DNA from: Polaribacter sp. BM10
Lineage (GTDB): Bacteria > Bacteroidota > Bacteroidia > Flavobacteriales > Flavobacteriaceae
Length of the DNA stretch: 64,000 bases
Assembly (NCBI RefSeq): GCF_002005425.1
Contig: NZ_CP019704.1
Location: forward strand, 2,624,001-2,688,000
Direction of reading: 5' to 3'
Below the pieces are notes generated by a model that saw nothing but the letters and a program-made list of their open reading frames with translations, searched no databases and was not told where the DNA came from. The position numbers were made by a program, and so were the translations under genes. Position 1 is the first letter of the stretch. Every line of letters begins with the position of its first letter. Below are positions 23,414-33,200 of the stretch, piece after piece.

Positions 23414-25825
23414 TTGAGTTTAAAAGTGCCTTTGTTAAAATTTACTTCAATAAAATTATTTTTTACATTTATAATTGTAGTATTTTGTGTGTCAAATAAT
23501 TATGCTCAATTAGATAGTGAGCATTATTTACCACCTTTAAAACAAGTTTTTAATAACGCAGGTATACAGCAGCAAGCGGTATATTTTTCAACTCCAGAAA
23601 CGACACCTTTTCCCATAGAGATTTATAGAGGTAATAGTATAACTCCATTGTTAACTCTTACAGGTTTAGTTAAAGGTTCTGGTAAAATATTTGATAATTC
23701 TAACGGTTTAGGTAACGGAGATAATAATATAACTTTAGTAACAAATACAAATACCGGAGAAGTTTTATCAACTGCGGGTTTAAGAATTATTGCTCCTGGC
23801 GGGCAAAAATTTTATGTAAATTATAGAGGAAGATCTAGTGCACAAGCTGGATCTTTAACTTCAAAAGGTTCAAAAGCTAAAGGAACAGAATTTAGATGGG
23901 GAGGAATACCAAACAGAGCAACAGATAATAATAATAGAAAACTATCTACAACACTTGGTATGATAGCAACAGAAGACGGCACAGTTGTAACTGTTTCTGG
24001 TTATAATAATGGTGTAGTATTCAGAAAAGGAACCAATGCCGGAGGTATTACAGCTACTTCTCAAACAATAAACTTAAATAAGGGGCAATCTTTTGTTTTA
24101 GAGGCTGTTAAAAATCAAAGTATTTCTAATATTGATGGATGGTTGGGTGCCAAGATTGAAGCAACAAAGCCAATTGTAATTAGTAATGGAGGTTTAAATG
24201 TTGGTGTAAGAACCGGCAGTCAAAGTAGAGATGTTGGTATAGATCAACCTGTAGCAGTAGAAAATCTCGGTAGAGAATATGTTTTTGTTCGAGGAAATGG
24301 TACAAACGAATCAGAATTTCCAATAATTGTTGCAACTCAGAATAATACGCAGGTATTTGCAGGTGGTAATTTAATTGGTACAATTAATGACGGAGAATAT
24401 TTAGAGATTCCGGGTAGTAATTATTCTTCTACAAGTGCAGGTGCTAGTATGTATGTTACAACGTCTAGAGAGGCGTATGCATATCAATGTTTACAGGGAG
24501 CTCCTGGAAATAAAATTCAGACAATTGGTATGAACTTTATAGCGCCGGTAAACTGTCTGTTACCAAATTTAATGGATGAAATATCCGATATTGATAGAAT
24601 TGCAGGTTCGCTTACAAATGAATCTGCAATTACAATAATTGCGTCTGCATTAACGCCAAATACAAATATTAAAGTAAGAGAAAATGGTGTTTTAGTACCT
24701 TTGCCAACACCTGTTTTTCCGGCAGGAACTTCAGATTGGAAAACTTTTTACGTAAATGGTTTGTCTGGTGAAATAGATGTTAATTCTTCTGGGCCAATAG
24801 CTGTTGGTACTTTTATGAGTTTAGGTGCTAATGCAGGTTTAGCAGGTTATTTTTCTGGGTTTGATACAGTGCCTGTTGTTGGTGTAGAAATTACTGGTGG
24901 TGGTTGTTTTCCTTCTGGAAATTTAGAAGAAAGTTCTAAAAATTTTGATGCCTATCAATGGTATAAAAACGGAAATATAATTGCGGGAGCAACATCTGCA
25001 GTCTATACACCAGATAGTATTGGAGAATATTATTTGGTTGTTACAGAAGGGACCTGTTCTTATTCATCTAAAACTGTAGACGTTTTTAATTGTGATCCGG
25101 ATATTGTAGTGAAAAAAACTTCAGATATTTCTGGAGATTTAACAGACGGAGATGAAGTAAATTTTACGGTAACAGTTCAAAGTTTTGGTTTGTTTCCTGT
25201 AACTAATTTAGTCATTAGAGATATTTTTCCAACACAGTTAGATTTAATTAGTGTTACTCCAAGTCAAGGTACTTGGGTAAGTCCAGATTGGACAATTGGT
25301 ACTATGGAAGCTGGAGAATTGTTTACTTTAAAATTTGTATCGAAAGTACCTAATAAGCCAGAAGATGGTGTTTTTTCTAATGTGGTTTCTAATACACAAG
25401 ATCAAATAGATAGCAACGATTCTGAAGATGATTTGATTGAAAGCTTTACATTGGTATCAAAAAAAATAGATTTGTCTTTAATTAAAACTGTTGATAAATC
25501 AATAGTTAAATTAAACGAAAATGTAGTTTTTACACTAATTTTAAGTAATCAAGGGCCAGATACAGCTACAGGTGTACAGGTTAAAGATTTACTTCCTGCT
25601 GGTTTAGAATTTGTGTCTCTAGGGTCAGAAATCCCAACAAATACAACTTATAATGCTACTACAGGTATCTGGGATTTATCATCAATAAATTTGGCTAAAA
25701 ACACTTCGATTTCCTTAAAAATAAATGCTAAAGTTAAAAACTTAAATGTTTTAATAGTAAATAAAACAGAAATTTTTAAGACGGAACAAAAAGATTTAGA
25801 CTCTTTTTCTAATTCAGAAAACTAA
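23414..25825 (+). CDS. Exported DUF11 surface protein 1
   Basis: 803 residues from a TTG start; no better ATG lies near the signal peptide (about 1-32, cleavage at NYA-QL). The N-terminal 480 residues resemble the beta-rich front part found in many flavobacterial surface proteins (LDSEHYLPPLKQVF, AVYFSTPETTPFPIEIYRG, GTEFRWGGIPNR). A short Ig/PKD-like module follows (about 500-555, AYQWYKNGNIIAGATSAVY), then two DUF11 domains (about 560-675 and 683-803; NFTVTVQSFGLFPVTNLVIRD, VFTLILSNQGPDTATGVQVK). It stops right after the second DUF11, at DSFSNSEN, with no T9SS sorting domain. It is the first gene of the giant-adhesin locus; a gap of 347 bases with its own promoter follows. Confidence 0.85.
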   Translation: MSLKVPLLKFTSIKLFFTFIIVVFCVSNNYAQLDSEHYLPPLKQVFNNAGIQQQAVYFSTPETTPFPIEIYRGNSITPLLTLTGLVKGSGKIFDNSNGLGNGDNNITLVTNTNTGEVLSTAGLRIIAPGGQKFYVNYRGRSSAQAGSLTSKGSKAKGTEFRWGGIPNRATDNNNRKLSTTLGMIATEDGTVVTVSGYNNGVVFRKGTNAGGITATSQTINLNKGQSFVLEAVKNQSISNIDGWLGAKIEATKPIVISNGGLNVGVRTGSQSRDVGIDQPVAVENLGREYVFVRGNGTNESEFPIIVATQNNTQVFAGGNLIGTINDGEYLEIPGSNYSSTSAGASMYVTTSREAYAYQCLQGAPGNKIQTIGMNFIAPVNCLLPNLMDEISDIDRIAGSLTNESAITIIASALTPNTNIKVRENGVLVPLPTPVFPAGTSDWKTFYVNGLSGEIDVNSSGPIAVGTFMSLGANAGLAGYFSGFDTVPVVGVEITGGGCFPSGNLEESSKNFDAYQWYKNGNIIAGATSAVYTPDSIGEYYLVVTEGTCSYSSKTVDVFNCDPDIVVKKTSDISGDLTDGDEVNFTVTVQSFGLFPVTNLVIRDIFPTQLDLISVTPSQGTWVSPDWTIGTMEAGELFTLKFVSKVPNKPEDGVFSNVVSNTQDQIDSNDSEDDLIESFTLVSKKIDLSLIKTVDKSIVKLNENVVFTLILSNQGPDTATGVQVKDLLPAGLEFVSLGSEIPTNTTYNATTGIWDLSSINLAKNTSISLKINAKVKNLNVLIVNKTEIFKTEQKDLDSFSNSEN

Positions 25826-25917
25826 GCAATACCGCACTTCATCGCGCTTAAAACGCATTTTATCGATAGATTTATTTTAATATACTCTTATGTTTTAATT
25901 TTGTTTTCAAGAAAAAC

Positions 25918-25933
25918 ATTAACATTTGTTAAT
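25918..25933. promoter_or_regulatory. 7-2-7 palindrome over the -33 position of the adhesin promoter
   Basis: ATTAACA-TT-TGTTAAT is perfect and contains the probable -33 TTTG (25925-25928). A regulator binding here would control the large surface genes. Confidence 0.45.
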
Positions 25934-25952
25934 AAATATTATAAATTTTTAT

Positions 25953-25960
25953 TAAATTTG
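25953..25960 (+). promoter_or_regulatory. -7 promoter element of surface locus gene 2
   Basis: TAAATTTG matches TAnnTTTG and lies 24 bases after the TTTG at 25925. It would drive the 1350-aa gene and probably the giant gene behind it. Confidence 0.55.
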
Positions 25961-26172
25961 TTTTGATTGTACTTTTTAACCCCCAAAAAGCGTATGAACT
26001 CAAAATTACTTCTTACATCACTTCCATTTTTAAAGAAGAATAATTTTATCTGTGCTTTGGTTTTAAGGTTTTCAGAAAATATTTTTCTAGCACTTAAATA
26101 CATTTCTTTATACAAATACAAATCTGTAATTACTATTAGTAATAGTAGGTTAAAGGTTATATACAATTATAT

Positions 26173-29100
26173 ATGATTATGAAAAATTACATATCACATA
26201 GCATATCTAAGTTGAAGAATAATTTTTCTTTAACAAGAAAGAATGCGACTTTACTACCAGTTTTTCTAATGCTGTTGTTTGTCATTGCTAATACAAATAC
26301 ATCTTTGGCTCAAGACACTTTTGAAACATCTTTTGATAGCTGGGTAAATATTGCAGGAGACCAAAGTAATTGGTTAAGAACTACTGGTTCTACGCCAAGT
26401 CCAAATACTGGACCAACAACAGGTTCTGGAAGCGCAACATATATTTATTATGAGGCAACTGGTGGTACCACTGGAGATGTGGCTTGGATAGAGAAGGTTT
26501 ATGATTTTAGGGGTAAAGAAAATGTACAATTAGTATTCGATTTTCACATGTGGGCCAATTCATTAGATGCAAACGCTATGGGGTCTTTAGATGTTTTTGT
26601 AGATTATGAAGGTACTTTAACCAATGTTTTTACAATAACGGGTAATCAAGGTAATAATTGGTTAAGAACAAATCCGATAAATTTGAGTTATTTTGATAAG
26701 AAACTTGTTAAATTAAGATTTCAAGCAACTAGAGGTACTCAGTTTACGAGTGATATTGCAGTTGACAATATAAACGTAACATTTCAACTACCTGGTCCCT
26801 TAGATTCAGACGGAGACGGAGTATTAGATATAAATGATTTAGATGATGACAATGATGGTATTTTAGATGTTGATGAGTGCCAGTCAATTTCAGGTGCTGC
26901 TTTACCTGAAGCAGATGCAATATCATATAGTAGAGATATTTATGATTTTTATGTTGCCGGTAACAATACTAATGCACTAGGATATAAAGAGTCTGGTTTT
27001 GAAAAAGCAGCTTTTGATAAAGGTGTTTCTTTAACAGTATTAAGTGGTCCAGATGAATTTACTGTAACAGGAGCCACAGGTGCAGGTTCGGCATCCAATT
27101 CTACGGTTTCTTTTGCCAATGGTACAATAACTTATGGGGTAAATTATAGTTCGCCAACCAATAATGATGAGTTTAGAACTACAACAGCTTCAAATTTCTT
27201 TTCAGGAAATATTGGAGAAGGTGTTTACATTTTACCTTACCAAGGAGGGCAAGCAGGAGACACTTATACAACAACTATTAACTTTACAACACCAGTTACG
27301 GCATTTAGTTTTGATTTGGTCGATATTTTTGACACTATTACAACAGGCAATCCAATAAGTACTTATTCCTTAGTTATTAATGGTGTAGAGTATGTAGGTT
27401 TTACAGGAGGATTTTTGGGAGATGATGGTACAGGTAATTTAAATGTTATCGATGGCAGTGGTACTAATGTTGGTTCTGTTGTTGCTGGTCAAAATATAGA
27501 GAATACAATTGGTTTTATCTCACAAACACCAATTACTCAGATACAAGTTATACATAGAGTAGAATCAGGTAGTATATCCTCATCAGCAAGAGATCCGCAC
27601 GGTATAGATAATTTTGTCTACGGAACGGGTTCATGTGATACTGATGGAGATGGTATTTTAAATTATTTAGATACAGATTCTGATAACGATGGTTGTACAG
27701 ATGCTAACGAAGCATATTTTGGAACAACTTTAAGAGTAGATGGTGACAATGATGGGTTTTATGGGAATGGCTTAGTAACGGTAGATGGTCAAGGTAAGGT
27801 TGTAGGAGCCTCATATAATACACCTAATGCTGTTTATTTAGATGAAACGATATCTGCTTGTTATGACACAGATAATGACGGTGTGCCAGATAGTGTAGAT
27901 TTAGATGATGATAATGATGGAATTTTAGATTCTATAGAATGCCCCGTGACTCCTTTAAGTGCAGCCGCAGATGCGTCTTTTTATCAGAGTTCTCACGGTC
28001 GATATTTCTCAGTTTCAAATAACACAAATGCAAATGGGTATATAGAGTCAGGTTGGTCTGGAGCAATATCAGAGGCGGGAAGTTTTGTTGTGTCTGAAAG
28101 TAATTTCACAAGTACAACATTTTCAAACGGAACACTTACCTTAAGTTCAGATGTTAGTGCTGCTGCAAATACAAGTACTGTTGGTATAAGTGTAACAAAT
28201 GCAGATTCATTTATATCTGGCGCTTCTGGTTCTGGTTATTCAATTGTTCCAGGAGACGCCAGGTCTGAAACAGATCAAAATCTAACAACAAGTGTGTTTA
28301 TTAATTTTACAAACCCAGTTTACAGCTTTGGTTTTGATTTGGTAGATTATTTTGATCATGGATCTGTTGGTAGTTTTGAAGATGAATGGGGGATTTATGC
28401 AGATGGAATACTTATATTTAAAATAGGGCCAGATAAATCCGTTGGTTCTGGAGTTTCTGGTTTGGTTACCTTAAAAGATGGTTCAGGTAATTTTTTATCT
28501 AATATTACTGTAGGTCAAAATTTAGAAACTTTTATTGGTTTTATTCAACCAAGGCCAGTTTCTACTATAGAAATTAAGCATAGTTCAACTTATATTACAG
28601 ATAGTTTTGGTGCAGATAATTTTGGTATTGATGAGTTTAGGTACAGTCAAGAAGCTCCATGTGATTTTGATAAAGATGGCATACCAAACTATTTAGATTC
28701 AGATAGTGATAATGATGGATGTACAGATGCAGATGAGGCTTATTATAATGGTTTAGCAGATGCAGATTCAGATAATAACGGTTATTATGGTTCAGGAGTT
28801 CCTACGGTAGATGGACAAGGGAAAGTAACAACAGCTTCTTATGCAACACCAAATGCTTATTATTTAAATACAGCAGTTATTACTTGTGATGATAATGATA
28901 AAGACGGCATACCAGATGCGGTAGATGTAGATGATGATAATGATGGTATTTTAGATTTATCAGAAGAGCGTTGCGATCAACCTAGTTATGCAAACTCAAC
29001 ATCAGGTACTGGAGCTTTTCAAGATCAATTATATATTTTTAATTGGTCAGACATCGGAGGCTCCTTAAATAATGGGGATACACAAACTTTTACCATTAAT

Positions 29101-30225
29101 AATCTTATTATTACTGCTACTTTTTCTAATGTTGTTGCAACAGGGGGAGGGGTAAATACTAGCGATTTAAAAACTTGGCCTCAAGCTTTAATTGGAGACT
29201 TATATAATACTTCTGGTACACAAGAAAGTTTGTATGGAGATGCTGCAACTACTTCTTTTTCGTTTACTGTTGATTTTACTGCTACCAAAAATGGGATGCC
29301 ATATCCTTTAGATATTATAGCAATAGACTCTGAAAGTACAACAGCAGCTGGAGGCGAATCTATAATTTTTGATTCTAATGGAGGAAACTGGACATTTCTA
29401 GAAGGGAAAAGTGGTCTTGGAGGAACAACATTTGGAGACTTTACGACCAGTAATCAAAGATTAACAGTAGTAGATACTTTTGATGATGATGATCGAGGGA
29501 ATAGTTTATATTTTTCTAAAAATTCAACATCAATTAACGTTTCTGTAAATAGTCCGGGTACTGCTCAACAAGCTGTAGCTTTTGGTATTTATCTTTATTG
29601 TGATACAGACAATGACGGTATTATAGATTCTTTTGACACAGATTCAGACAATGACGGATGTCCAGATGCAATTGAAGGTGCAGCAACATTAACTTTAGAT
29701 AAATTATCAACTTTTACAGGAGGTAGTGTTGGTGGAAGTTCACAAAATTTAGGGGCTAATGTAGATGCAAGCGGAAGTCCTATTGTTAGTGGCCAAGGAG
29801 CAACTGGTTTTACTCAAGCCTCTACAAACGATGTTAAAGATGCAAATGTAAGTTTAGCTTGTGCTATAGATTTAAACATAACAAAAAAGGTTGATAAACC
29901 AATTTTAAAGATTGGTGAAACAGTAATATTTACATTGGTGTTAACTAACTCGGGGCCTCAACCTGCAACAAATGTTCAGGTAAGAGATTTACTTCCAGCA
30001 GGTTTAACATACAATGCAGCAAGTTCTGTAATTGCAACAAATACAACTTACAACCCAACAACTGGTATTTGGGATTTAAGTTCTCTTACAATAGGAATTA
30101 ATGACTCTGTAGAACTTAAAATAGCAGCAACAATAAATACTTTAGGTGTAATTATTACAAACAATACAGAAATCTTTTCTACATCAGAAACAGATAAAGA
30201 TTCTACACCTAACAGTAATAATTAA
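26173..30225 (+). CDS. Exported MAM/TSP3/DUF11 surface protein 2
   Basis: 1350 residues; ATG 26173 (a second ATG two codons later is equally possible). Signal peptide to about 46 (TNTSLAQD). A MAM-like jelly roll follows (about 50-210, ETSFDSWVNIAGDQSNWLR and LVFDFHMWANSLDANAMG). Then calcium-loop TSP3 tracts (DSDGDGVLDINDLDDDNDG and similar) alternate with two related domains (about 245-485 and 595-835, each opening with a xxNNTNAxGYxESG motif and containing YSFGFDLVDYFDH or FSFDLVDIFD), and a third, different one (about 940-1130). A DUF11 domain closes the protein (about 1220-1350), ending DSTPNSNN. There is no T9SS sorting domain. The giant adhesin starts 17 bases later, so co-transcription is near certain. 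Confidence 0.88.
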   Translation: MIMKNYISHSISKLKNNFSLTRKNATLLPVFLMLLFVIANTNTSLAQDTFETSFDSWVNIAGDQSNWLRTTGSTPSPNTGPTTGSGSATYIYYEATGGTTGDVAWIEKVYDFRGKENVQLVFDFHMWANSLDANAMGSLDVFVDYEGTLTNVFTITGNQGNNWLRTNPINLSYFDKKLVKLRFQATRGTQFTSDIAVDNINVTFQLPGPLDSDGDGVLDINDLDDDNDGILDVDECQSISGAALPEADAISYSRDIYDFYVAGNNTNALGYKESGFEKAAFDKGVSLTVLSGPDEFTVTGATGAGSASNSTVSFANGTITYGVNYSSPTNNDEFRTTTASNFFSGNIGEGVYILPYQGGQAGDTYTTTINFTTPVTAFSFDLVDIFDTITTGNPISTYSLVINGVEYVGFTGGFLGDDGTGNLNVIDGSGTNVGSVVAGQNIENTIGFISQTPITQIQVIHRVESGSISSSARDPHGIDNFVYGTGSCDTDGDGILNYLDTDSDNDGCTDANEAYFGTTLRVDGDNDGFYGNGLVTVDGQGKVVGASYNTPNAVYLDETISACYDTDNDGVPDSVDLDDDNDGILDSIECPVTPLSAAADASFYQSSHGRYFSVSNNTNANGYIESGWSGAISEAGSFVVSESNFTSTTFSNGTLTLSSDVSAAANTSTVGISVTNADSFISGASGSGYSIVPGDARSETDQNLTTSVFINFTNPVYSFGFDLVDYFDHGSVGSFEDEWGIYADGILIFKIGPDKSVGSGVSGLVTLKDGSGNFLSNITVGQNLETFIGFIQPRPVSTIEIKHSSTYITDSFGADNFGIDEFRYSQEAPCDFDKDGIPNYLDSDSDNDGCTDADEAYYNGLADADSDNNGYYGSGVPTVDGQGKVTTASYATPNAYYLNTAVITCDDNDKDGIPDAVDVDDDNDGILDLSEERCDQPSYANSTSGTGAFQDQLYIFNWSDIGGSLNNGDTQTFTINNLIITATFSNVVATGGGVNTSDLKTWPQALIGDLYNTSGTQESLYGDAATTSFSFTVDFTATKNGMPYPLDIIAIDSESTTAAGGESIIFDSNGGNWTFLEGKSGLGGTTFGDFTTSNQRLTVVDTFDDDDRGNSLYFSKNSTSINVSVNSPGTAQQAVAFGIYLYCDTDNDGIIDSFDTDSDNDGCPDAIEGAATLTLDKLSTFTGGSVGGSSQNLGANVDASGSPIVSGQGATGFTQASTNDVKDANVSLACAIDLNITKKVDKPILKIGETVIFTLVLTNSGPQPATNVQVRDLLPAGLTYNAASSVIATNTTYNPTTGIWDLSSLTIGINDSVELKIAATINTLGVIITNNTEIFSTSETDKDSTPNSNN

Positions 30226-30242
30226 AAAATAAATTTAAAAAG

Positions 30243-33200
30243 ATGGAAAAAATGTACACACTTTTCAACTTGAAAAATAAATTTAGTAAAAAGACAAGGC
30301 AGTTATTTCTGCTTGTCGCATTCTTATTTATTTCAATTAGCGCAAGTTTCGCTCAAACGATTACAATTGTGCCAAATGCAACTACTCCAGACGGAAGTAA
30401 AAATGCCGGCGATATAATTAATTATAGCGTTGCGGTATATAATTCTGGTGCAATTCCTTTAAATAATGTAGCGATTTCAAGCTCTAAAGGAACTGCTATG
30501 ACATTAAATAGCGGAGACTTAAATAACAATAGTATTTTAGATGCAGATGAGAGCTGGGTGTACACAGGTTCTTACACAATTACTGCAGCAGATATTACAG
30601 CTACAAAAGTAGATAATGTATTTAGTGTTACAAGTACAGAAATTACTACGGCAGAAACTGCAACTCATACAGAAAATGTTCATGAAGATGATATTTCATT
30701 TGCATCAGTATTTGCAATATCAAATATTGTTGCAACAAATGATGATTTTTCAGCAACAGCTGTAAATGGTATTAATGGCGGAACTGCTGGTAATGTTTTT
30801 ACAAATGATACAATAGATGGTGTAACAGCAACTTCTACCAATGTTACAGTCTCATTAATAGATTTAGACGGCTTAACCGGTGCTACAATTAATGCAGATG
30901 GTTTAGTATCTGTACCAGCAAATTCTGCAACAGGAAGTTATACGTTAGTTTATAAAATTTGTGATAGTTCAAATGCAAATAATTGCGAAACTGCACAAAT
31001 TATCGTAGTTGTAGATGGAGATTCAGATGGTGACGGAGTTTTAGATTCTGTGGATGAATGTAATGGTTTTGATGATAATTTAGATAACGATAATGATGGT
31101 GTTGCAGATGGTTGTGATTTAGATGATGATAATGATGGTATTTTAGATTCGGCAGAAAATGCGTCAAGCGGAGATCCGATTGTTGATACTAATGATAACG
31201 GAGTTTTAGATTACCAAGATCCTGCAATTTCTGGTTTTTTAGATTCAAATTCTGATAACATAGACGATAGATATGATATAGATTTAGACGGAACTATAGA
31301 TCAATTTGATACAGATGCAGATGGTGATGGTTGTAACGATGTATTAGAAGCTGGTCATACAGAAAGCTCAACAATGCCCGGAGAAGTTCAGGGTTCAGGT
31401 TATAACGCAACAAACGGTAGAGTTACAGGTTTTACAACGGCATATACAGGTACAAATACTAATGTTTCAACTGCAGGTACAGCAGCTTCTATAACTGCTC
31501 AGCCACCAAATAGAAATATTTTAGTAGGAGAAAACACTACTTTTACCGTAACTACAGATGGTACAATTTTTCAATGGGAAATTAGTACAGATGGTGGTAC
31601 AGTTTACAATACTGTTTTAGACGGTGGTGTTTATTCTGGTACAGCTACAAATACATTAACTATTACAGGTGTAACAAGTGCGCAGAATAATTACAAATAT
31701 AGAGTTGTTGTTTCTAAATCTACTTATGCTTGTCCTACAGTTTCAGATGCAGGTACATTAACTGTTTTTACAAATGATCCGCCAGTAGCAAGTAGCAACG
31801 CAATTACTGTTGCAGAAGAAAGTACGGGTACACCATTAGGTTTAATGGCGCCTACAGATCCAGATGCAAATGCAATTACAATAACAGTTACAGGTTTGCC
31901 AAATTTAGGAATTGTTAAAAAAGCAAACGGAGATGTTGTTGCAAACAATTCTAATTTAACTCCAGCAGAGGTAGATGGTCTAATTTATGATGCACCAACA
32001 GCTTACGACGGAGTAGCAGATCCGGGAGAATTTACGTACACAGTTTCAGACGGAATAGCAGCACCAGTAACAGGTACAGCAGATATAACAATAACAGCTG
32101 TAAACGATTTACCAGTTGCAAATTCAGACGCAGGAACTGCATTAGAAGATAACCCTGTTAATATAGCAACAATTGGTAATAATGATACAGATGAAGATGG
32201 CAATGTTGTGCCATCAACAATAATTTTAATAGATCCTACAGATGCAGGAAATACAGGAGAAACAGGAAATCCTTTAGTAATTGCAGGTAAAGGAACTTAC
32301 ACTGTAGATGCTGCAGGTAATGTAACTTTTACTCCTGAAGATAATTTTAATGGCGATGCAGACATCAACTATACAATAAATGATGATAGTGGATTTACAT
32401 CAGATCCAGGAACTTTAGATATATCAATTACACCAGTAAATGATGATCCAGTTGCAAATCCAGATGTAAATACAGTAATAGAAAATACAACATTATCTGT
32501 AACAGCTGCAAATGGTTTATTAAGTAATGATACAGATCCAGAAACAGACCCATTAACGCTTTCAGAATATACTGTTAATGGAACAAACTATACTGCTGGA
32601 GCAGTTGCAACATTACCAGGTGTTGGGGTAATTCAAATAAATGCTGATGGAAGCTATCAGTTTTTACCAGTAAACGATTACGTTGGACCTGTTCCAGTAA
32701 TTACATACACAATAAGTGATGGTAATGGAGGCACAAGTTCTTCAACATTAACAATTACAGGAATTGCAGATTCAGATAATGATGGTATTGCAGATATTGA
32801 AGACCTAGATTCAGATAATGATGGTATTTTAGATATAGTTGAAGGTTTAGGTACAGACCCAACTGCAGATGCAGATAATGATGGCACACCAAATTATTTA
32901 GATCCAGATTCAGGAACTTTAGATGGAAATGGAATTGCAGCAGGTTTTGATTTTGATGGAGATGGTATACCAAACCATTTAGATTTAGATTCAGACAATG
33001 ATGGTATTCCAGACGTTTTAGAAGCAGGTTATGCAGATACTAACAATGATGGTATTGCAGATGCTGCAGCAGTTAGTACAGGAGCAAACGGTTTTGCAGA
33101 CGGATTAGAAACAACACCAGAAAGTGGAGTTGCAGCAAACAATCCAATCAATACAGATGCAAGCTCAGACATCAATCCAAACTTATACAATTTCTTAGAC

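Larger units (their letters stand above)
25826..26172 (+). other. 347-base intergenic leader region in the surface locus
   Basis: This non-coding stretch holds no strong terminator for the preceding gene. It contains a 16-base palindrome at 25918-25933 and a -7 element at 25953-25960, implying an mRNA leader of about 200 bases before the next gene. A 60-codon ATG frame (25994-26176) overlaps the next start by four bases, but its composition does not look like a protein; I treat the region as promoter plus leader. Confidence 0.55.

Noticed and set aside
25994..26176. 60-codon ATG frame overlapping the start of surface protein 2 by ATGA
   Set aside because: The overlap geometry is attractive, but the sequence (KYISLYKYKSVITISNSRLK) has no domain, signal peptide or typical codon pattern; treated as leader RNA.
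30226..30242. Surface protein 2 and the giant adhesin as one gene split by frameshift
   Set aside because: The giant protein begins with its own signal peptide after a 17-base gap, so they are separate secreted proteins.
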